From Campylobacterota bacterium (GTDB taxonomy: Bacteria > Campylobacterota > Campylobacteria > Campylobacterales > Sulfurovaceae), in the NCBI GenBank assembly GCA_011330645.1, contig DRQB01000116.1, positions 1-5,579 on the forward strand: a stretch of 5,579 bases of DNA. The letters run 5' to 3'. Positions 1-3,561 of this stretch are shown here, piece by piece. The notes under the pieces were generated by a model. That model saw only the letters and a list, made by a program, of their open reading frames with translations, did no database searches and was not told the origin of the DNA. The position numbers were made by a program, and so were the translations under genes. Every line of letters starts with the position of its first letter. Position 1 is the stretch's first letter.

Positions 1-417
1 CGTATGCTTGAAGATGCCATTAAAGAACTGAGTGGACAAGATAAAGAGGTCGCCCATAACATCGATATGAAACTCTCAGTTGACGCGTACCTGAATGAAG
101 AACTCATAGAAGAAGACAGATTAAGACTTGAACTTTATAGACGGCTTTCTCTTTGTGAGACCACAGGTGAAGTCTATGAGATAGAAGCAGAGATTGCTGA
201 CAGGTTTGGAAAGTTAGATACGATTACCAGACAGTTTATCGATGTGATTGTTATGAAGGTATTGGCACGAGAGAAAGGAATTTCTAAAGTCTCTTCTTAT
301 GGAGAGAATGTCTTTATCGAATTTAGAGAAGAAAATAAGGAGCGTGTCATACTGAAATCCAACTCCAAAGACGATGATGATATTATAGGCATAGCCATGG
401 AGTATTTGAAGAAGTAA
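1..417 (+). CDS. mfd: Transcription-repair coupling factor Mfd, C-terminal end (5' truncated by window)
   Basis: This is the last 138 codons of Mfd, the ATP-dependent DNA translocase that removes RNA polymerase stalled at lesions and recruits UvrA for nucleotide excision repair. The reading frame is open from base 1 (an Arg codon precedes the first ATG), so the Met at base 4 is internal and the gene starts outside the window. The visible part begins with a segment typical of the region after the Mfd helicase motifs (RMLEDAIKEL). It continues through the C-terminal TRCF domain (D7), recognisable from the pattern 'AYLNEELIEEDRLRLELYRRLS' followed by 'EIEAEIADRFG'. In the known family this domain masks the UvrA-binding surface. 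Full-length Mfd is about 1000-1150 residues, so roughly an eighth is seen. Sampled GC is about 40%, higher than the genes that follow. The stop is 29 nt before the histidine kinase, and no terminator hairpin was seen between them. Confidence 0.9.
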   Translation, partial: RMLEDAIKELSGQDKEVAHNIDMKLSVDAYLNEELIEEDRLRLELYRRLSLCETTGEVYEIEAEIADRFGKLDTITRQFIDVIVMKVLAREKGISKVSSYGENVFIEFREENKERVILKSNSKDDDDIIGIAMEYLKK

Positions 418-446
418 TTGGTTAAAATAACTGTGAAAGGTGAAGA

Positions 447-1604
447 ATGACACTAAAAGAAGATATTTTAAAAGGTAAATATTTCCCTATTGAAAGTAGA
501 GATCATCTTAGAGCCATTATGGTTTCATTATTAGTCTATTTACCTGGTCTTGCTATGGCATATGATTTGTATGAAAGCATTCATTATGGCTATGAGGGGA
601 TGGCGATTATTGAATTAGTTACCATGTTAACATTATATGGATTTTATATGTTATTTCCTCGCTTTATTGGGATCAATGGTATTTCACATATTATATTGGC
701 TATTTTTTCTATATTTCTTCTCATTACACTCTTTGTCCCCGACTATAATGCAGAATTTTCACTCTTTTGGTTTTCTACTTTACCCATTGTGGCATTTTTT
801 TTCTTAGGAAAAGAGAAAGGAATCCTTTGGACAGGAATCATTACTACTGGTTTTATTATCGTGTGGATATTAGCATCTTTGAAACAAATTACACTGCTTT
901 ATGACCACACACTTTTGATACAAATCATTTTTGCATATTTGGGAGTCTCTTATATTATATATGTTGTGGAAAAAGAGCGCAGCATGTATGAAAATAAATT
1001 AAATCGTTCCCTAGAAGATAATCGGCTACTTTTTAAAGAAGTACATCACCGTACTAAAAATAATATGCAAGTGATGATGGGGTTACTTGAAACACAATCA
1101 TTTAAGATAGAGGAACCTAAATATAAGAAAATGTTTCATGCGCATGTAGATAGGATTAAATCTATGAGTTTTGTACATGAGAACCTTTATAAAGGGGGTT
1201 CATACGAAGAAGTCGATATGCATCAGTATCTAGGTGAAGTGTTAGGTAATTTACAAAAAATAACGCAGCATACTATTATTACAGATATAGGATATATTAC
1301 ATTAAGTATAAAAGATAGTATTAGTTTAGGGCTTATCGTCAATGAAGCTGTGACGAATGCTATGGAACATGCCTATAGCGTAGGTGTGGGCAGAATAGAT
1401 GTAACACTACAGCATCATGGTAAAGAATGTGTACTAACCATAAAAGATGATGGTATTGGGTTTAATACCCAAAGAGAATTTCATTCTTTGGGAATGACAC
1501 TGATAGAAGATTTATCTGTCTCTTTACCTAATGGTAGATTAGATATTAGTATAGAAAACGGTACAACGATTCGTGTCTATTTTGATTTAAAAGGAGAAAT
1601 ATAA
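447..1604 (+). CDS. Membrane-bound sensor histidine kinase, HisKA_2 family
   Basis: A 385-residue sensor kinase predicted to sit in the inner membrane and phosphorylate the regulator encoded next to it. About six hydrophobic segments are visible (roughly residues 21-40, 51-70, 77-97, 105-120, 124-143 and 154-174) with only short loops, so the signal is probably sensed in or at the membrane; no PAS, HAMP or periplasmic domain is seen. A short charged linker (175-195) leads to the H-box EVHHRTKNNMQ (198-208), diagnostic of HisKA_2. His201, just before Arg, aligns with the phosphorylated His of the related HWE kinases, but His200 cannot be excluded. The HATPase region has the N-box (NEAVTNAMEHA, Asn299 and Asn304), G1 (DDGIGF, 334-339) and a G2-like LGM at 348-350, so it looks catalytically intact. 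The start is supported by AAGGTGA at 437-443. The stop overlaps the next ATG by one base (TAATG), implying translational coupling with the regulator. The signal is unknown. Confidence 0.9.
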   Translation: MTLKEDILKGKYFPIESRDHLRAIMVSLLVYLPGLAMAYDLYESIHYGYEGMAIIELVTMLTLYGFYMLFPRFIGINGISHIILAIFSIFLLITLFVPDYNAEFSLFWFSTLPIVAFFFLGKEKGILWTGIITTGFIIVWILASLKQITLLYDHTLLIQIIFAYLGVSYIIYVVEKERSMYENKLNRSLEDNRLLFKEVHHRTKNNMQVMMGLLETQSFKIEEPKYKKMFHAHVDRIKSMSFVHENLYKGGSYEEVDMHQYLGEVLGNLQKITQHTIITDIGYITLSIKDSISLGLIVNEAVTNAMEHAYSVGVGRIDVTLQHHGKECVLTIKDDGIGFNTQREFHSLGMTLIEDLSVSLPNGRLDISIENGTTIRVYFDLKGEI

Positions 1605-2320
1605 TGGAACTGCCACAAGATATTATGATAGTGGAAGATGAAGTTATTACACAACGATACTTAAAAAATATATTGGGTCAATATAGTGTAAAAAGTGTAG
1701 AGTGTTATGATAATGCCAAAGATTCCTTAGAACAATTTAAGACAAAACACTATGATATGATACTTATGGATATCAATATAAAAGGTGCAGTAGATGGAAT
1801 ACAACTAGCACGAGAAATTTTGAGAATACGCGATGTTCCAATTGTTTTTATCACTGCACATAATGATAATGAAACATTTCAAGAAGTCTTGGAACTTTCT
1901 CCTTTTGGTTTCATCACAAAACCTTTTTCCGCCAAAGATGTTGAATTGGCTATTCAATTGGCATATAGAAGACATTGTTCTAGTACCCAGAATAAACGTA
2001 AAAAAGAAGAAAAATCTGCTAGAGATATGATTATCATTTCAGAAGAGTATCGATATTCTTTATTGTCTCAAGAACTTTACTCTCATGATACGCTGGTTAA
2101 ACTCAATATGAAGCAAAAGAAACTGGTTCATATCCTTTGTAAATATATTAATACTATTGTTACCTATGAAACATTGGTAATGGAAATATGGGAAGTAGAT
2201 ACAATCTCTAGTTCGGCTCTGCGTACTTTAGTCTATACTTTACGTAAATCTCATCCCAACTTACCTCTCATCTCACATAGTAAGGTTGGGTATTCTTTGA
2301 AAACAAAAGAGGATGTTTAA
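1604..2320 (+). CDS. Response regulator 1 (RR1): receiver plus OmpR/PhoB-type winged helix
   Basis: A 238-residue two-component transcription factor, almost certainly the partner of the kinase it overlaps by one base; AAGGAG at 1591-1596 is its ribosome binding site. Residues 1-122 form a receiver with all key positions: acidic pair Glu11/Asp12, phosphoacceptor Asp56 (LMDIN), Thr84 (FITAH) and Lys106 (TKPF). The style (DIN-KG--DGIQLA, then PFGFITKPFSAKD) is common among receivers paired with HisKA_2 kinases. A lysine-rich linker (about 129-140) joins a Trans_Reg_C-like winged helix (about 142-234). In it, Trp196, a recognition helix ALRTLVYTLRK (205-215) and the wing motif SKVGYSL (226-232) can be seen. 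By-eye comparison with RR2 gives 49 identical positions of the first 73. The family usually binds direct repeats of about 11 bp, and such repeats lie just downstream at 2336-2357 and 3314-3335, which are proposed targets (inference). Confidence 0.9.
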   Translation: MELPQDIMIVEDEVITQRYLKNILGQYSVKSVECYDNAKDSLEQFKTKHYDMILMDINIKGAVDGIQLAREILRIRDVPIVFITAHNDNETFQEVLELSPFGFITKPFSAKDVELAIQLAYRRHCSSTQNKRKKEEKSARDMIIISEEYRYSLLSQELYSHDTLVKLNMKQKKLVHILCKYINTIVTYETLVMEIWEVDTISSSALRTLVYTLRKSHPNLPLISHSKVGYSLKTKEDV

Positions 2321-2335
2321 TTAAATCTGTCTTTT

Positions 2336-2357
2336 TTGACATTTTTTTGACATTTTT
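2336..2357 (+). promoter_or_regulatory. Putative response-regulator operator: two perfect 11-bp direct repeats (TTGACATTTTT x2)
   Basis: Two identical 11-mers, TTGACATTTTT at 2336-2346 and 2347-2357, lie end to end. The second TTGACA ends 9 nt before a TATAAT box. Neither TTGACA is at normal -35 spacing (20 and 9 nt instead of about 17), so they are better read as activator half-sites than as a -35 element. An 11-bp repeat period ending close upstream of the -10 is the arrangement known for PhoB boxes. That the adjacent RR1/RR2 bind here is inference, strongly helped by the same geometry at 3314-3345. Confidence 0.7.
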
Positions 2358-2361
2358 TCTC

Positions 2362-2367
2362 TATAAT
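2362..2367 (+). promoter_or_regulatory. Predicted -10 box (TATAAT) of the RR2 promoter
   Basis: A consensus sigma-70 -10 hexamer follows the tandem repeats after 9 nt. It has no properly spaced -35, as expected for an activator-dependent promoter. A start site near A2374 is predicted, 14 nt before riboswitch P1. The equivalent base in the second cassette (A3352) is also A, at the same 978-nt offset as the two aptamers. Confidence 0.65.
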
Positions 2368-2387
2368 TGAAGGATACAAATATACCG

Positions 2388-2466
2388 TATTGAAAAAGCC
2401 AAACTCATCGTGAGGTGAGGACGGAAAGCCACGGGACTTGCATTTAAGTTAGCCGGGTTACCAATA
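2388..2466 (+). promoter_or_regulatory. Cyclic-di-GMP-I (GEMM-I) riboswitch aptamer, copy 1, upstream of RR2
   Basis: The class I c-di-GMP aptamer pattern is present in full. P1 pairs TATTG (2388-2392) with CAATA (2462-2466). P2 pairs CTCATC (2404-2409) with GGTGAG (2414-2419) around a GTGA (GNRA) tetraloop, which in this class docks into a receptor in P3. The conserved GACGGAAAGCCACGGG and AGCCGGGTTACC blocks follow, and the P3 tip pairs ACTT (2436-2439) with AAGT (2446-2449). Aligned from memory to the Vibrio Vc2 structure, the ligand-contacting G20, A47 and C92 correspond to G2398, A2425 and C2461. Keeping G at position 20 favours c-di-GMP over 3',3'-cGAMP (GEMM-Ib has A). The usual G21-C46 pair is C2399-G2424 here, a compensatory change. 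It lies in the leader of RR2 and is followed by a terminator sharing its P1 strand. Confidence 0.92.
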
Positions 2467-2510
2467 GTGTATTGTGCTTGAAACACACTTTATCCACTAT
2501 TAACTTTTTT
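2463..2510 (+). terminator. Riboswitch expression platform: intrinsic terminator overlapping P1 (copy 1)
   Basis: AATAGTG (2463-2469) pairs with CACTATT (2495-2501). An inner helix pairs TGTG (2473-2476) with CACA (2484-2487), and TTTTTT follows at 2505-2510. The first four bases of the 5' arm (AATA) are also the P1 3' strand of the aptamer, so aptamer closure and full terminator formation compete. Ligand binding should therefore disrupt the terminator and switch RR2 on. The stem is AT-rich, so efficiency is uncertain. Confidence 0.7.
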
Positions 2511-2578
2511 ATATCTTTATGCATGAACAGAAAATTTATTGGTGTTATGCAGAAGTATCGTATATAGATTTTGATATC

Positions 2579-2584
2579 AGGGAG
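2579..2584 (+). promoter_or_regulatory. Ribosome binding site that fixes the RR2 start at 2594
   Basis: AGGGAG lies 9 nt before the ATG at 2594. The upstream in-frame ATG at 2519 has no purine-rich site before it (only the T-rich terminator tail). The protein starting at 2594 (MQLPSNILIVEDE) aligns end to end with RR1 (MELPQDIMIVEDE), so 2594 is taken as the start. Confidence 0.8.
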
Positions 2585-2593
2585 AAAGACAAT

Positions 2594-3304
2594 ATGCAAC
2601 TACCTTCAAATATATTGATTGTCGAAGATGAAGTAATCACACAGCGTTATTTAAAAGATATACTGGCACATAATAATATTAAAAATGTCGAATGTTATGA
2701 TAATGCAGAAGATGTTTTAAAATGTATTAAAGCAACAAGATATGAGATGATTTTGATGGATATCAATTTAAAAGGCGCAATGGATGGTATACAATTGGCT
2801 AAAATCATTCTTGATACACATATCAATATTCCTATCATATTTATTACAGCACATTGTGATGATGAAACATTTGAAGAAGTTTTAGAACTTAGCCCTTATG
2901 GATTTGTCAGTAAACCATTTTCTGCGAAAGATGTAGCGCTCACATTACAGTTGGCATATAGAAGATATTGTGTACAAGAAGAGATGCTTAAATATAAAGA
3001 AGTGGTTAAAAATATTGATACCATTACGATTAATGAACAGTATAAATATTCTAAAACAATGATGACACTTTATTGTGACAATCAGCCTGTGAAATTAAAG
3101 AAAAAGCATATATTACTCGTTGACACTCTGTGTAAAATGCATAATAAAACAGTGAGTTTTGAAATCCTTATCCATAAAATATGGGGGGATAAAATCATCG
3201 CAGATTCTGCTTTACGTACACTCATCTACTCTCTACGTCAGATTCTTCCAGATTTTCCTATTGTCTCTTATAGTAAAATTGGGTATTGCTTAAAAGTGGA
3301 GTAG
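2594..3304 (+). CDS. Response regulator 2 (RR2): paralogue of RR1, behind a c-di-GMP riboswitch
   Basis: A 236-residue receiver/winged-helix regulator, co-linear with RR1 and about two-thirds identical over the first 73 residues (counted by eye). The receiver keeps Glu11/Asp12, phosphoacceptor Asp56, Thr85 and Lys107, so it should be phosphorylatable. The C-terminal domain (about 150-235) has Trp197-Gly198, a recognition helix ALRTLIYSLRQ (206-216) and wing motif SKIGYCL (227-233). The helix matches RR1 at eight of ten positions (ALRTL[VI]Y[TS]LR) with conservative swaps at the other two, so both probably read the same DNA site. No kinase gene adjoins it in this window; the kinase at 447-1604 is the obvious candidate partner. 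An in-frame ATG at 2519 would add 25 residues but lacks an RBS and a counterpart in RR1. Its expression is predicted to need both the 11-bp-repeat promoter and c-di-GMP-dependent readthrough of the terminator at 2463-2510. No stand-alone terminator follows the stop. Confidence 0.88.
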   Translation: MQLPSNILIVEDEVITQRYLKDILAHNNIKNVECYDNAEDVLKCIKATRYEMILMDINLKGAMDGIQLAKIILDTHINIPIIFITAHCDDETFEEVLELSPYGFVSKPFSAKDVALTLQLAYRRYCVQEEMLKYKEVVKNIDTITINEQYKYSKTMMTLYCDNQPVKLKKKHILLVDTLCKMHNKTVSFEILIHKIWGDKIIADSALRTLIYSLRQILPDFPIVSYSKIGYCLKVE

Positions 3305-3313
3305 TTTAGTTTT

Positions 3314-3335
3314 TTGACTTTTTATTGACTTTTTT
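3314..3335 (+). promoter_or_regulatory. Putative response-regulator operator: 11-bp direct repeats (TTGACTTTTTA, TTGACTTTTTT)
   Basis: Two 11-mers at 3314-3324 and 3325-3335 differ only in the last base, and the second TTGACT ends 9 nt before TATACT. Period, orientation and distance to the -10 are the same as at 2336-2367, while the bases between differ. That pattern suggests the spacing is under selection. The site begins 9 nt after the RR2 stop. Binding by RR1/RR2 is inferred from their PhoB/OmpR-type domains. Confidence 0.7.
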
Positions 3336-3339
3336 AATT

Positions 3340-3345
3340 TATACT
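3340..3345 (+). promoter_or_regulatory. Predicted -10 box (TATACT) of the surface-protein promoter
   Basis: A near-consensus -10 hexamer lies 9 nt after the second TTGACT, with 20 nt between it and the P1 helix of riboswitch copy 2. Both distances equal those in copy 1. A start near A3352 is predicted. There is no -35 at about 17 nt spacing, consistent with activator dependence. Confidence 0.65.
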
Positions 3346-3365
3346 TCTAACATACGATTATACCG

Positions 3366-3441
3366 TATTGAAAAAGCCAAACTCATCGTGAGGTGAGGAC
3401 GGAAAGCCACGGGACTCTAGTAGTTAGCCGGGTTACCAATA
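3366..3441 (+). promoter_or_regulatory. Cyclic-di-GMP-I (GEMM-I) riboswitch aptamer, copy 2, upstream of the SdrD-B-like protein
   Basis: Second copy of the same aptamer. P1 is TATTG (3366-3370)/CAATA (3437-3441). P2 and its GTGA loop are identical to copy 1. The predicted ligand contacts are G3376 (G20), A3403 (A47) and C3436 (C92), with the same flipped C3377-G3402 pair. The P3 tip differs: ACT (3414-3416) pairs with AGT (3422-3424) around CTAGT, instead of 4 bp and a 6-nt loop, so pairing is kept while sequence changes. Identity to copy 1 is complete over 3359-3416 (vs 2381-2438) and 3422-3445 (vs 2447-2470). It lies in the leader of a large exported protein, a common target class for c-di-GMP control. 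Confidence 0.92.
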
Positions 3442-3490
3442 GTGTGTAGTATTTCTCTTCTGAATAATACTCTTCTACTATTTCCTTTTT
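3438..3490 (+). terminator. Riboswitch expression platform: intrinsic terminator overlapping P1 (copy 2)
   Basis: AATAGT (3438-3443) pairs with ACTATT (3477-3482), with a possible extra G3444-T3476 wobble. An inner helix pairs AGTATT (3448-3453) with AATACT (3466-3471), and a T-rich tail with TTTTT follows at 3486-3490. As in copy 1, the 5' arm takes over the P1 3' strand, so ligand binding should oppose termination (ON switch). The inner helix differs completely in sequence from copy 1, while the outer arm, which must compete with P1, is conserved. Confidence 0.65.
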
Positions 3491-3561
3491 CTATTTGTAA
3501 AAATAGTAAATATTTGGTTTTTTCTTTGTTGTATGATTAAATTATCAATAAGGAAGAAGTA

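Noticed and set aside
4..6. ATG at base 4 as the start of a small gene
   Set aside because: The frame is open upstream and the protein aligns with the internal C-terminal region of Mfd, so this Met is internal.
214..453. Minus-strand open frame of 79 codons
   Set aside because: It is a shadow of the mfd coding strand, with no RBS or recognisable protein features.
1833..2030. Plus-strand open frame of 65 codons inside RR1
   Set aside because: It is an out-of-frame overlap within the well-supported receiver domain and has no start signals.
2336..2352. TTGACA copies as ordinary -35 boxes
   Set aside because: Distances to TATAAT are 20 and 9 nt, not about 17. The same off-spacing recurs in the second cassette, so tandem activator sites fit better.
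2388..2466. GEMM-Ib (3',3'-cGAMP) riboswitch
   Set aside because: The position aligned with residue 20 is G in both copies; the cGAMP-selective class has A there.
2519..2593. RR2 starting at ATG 2519 with 25 extra residues
   Set aside because: It has no Shine-Dalgarno before it, sits directly after the terminator T-run and has no counterpart in RR1; AGGGAG before 2594 fits the shorter form.
3491..3523. Hairpin CTATTT/AAATAG plus T6 as a second intrinsic terminator
   Set aside because: The T-run begins 11 nt after the stem and the stem is only AT-rich 6 bp, so it is not a convincing terminator.
3514..3537. Secondary promoter near TATGAT just upstream of the surface protein
   Set aside because: No suitably spaced -35 or extended -10 was found.
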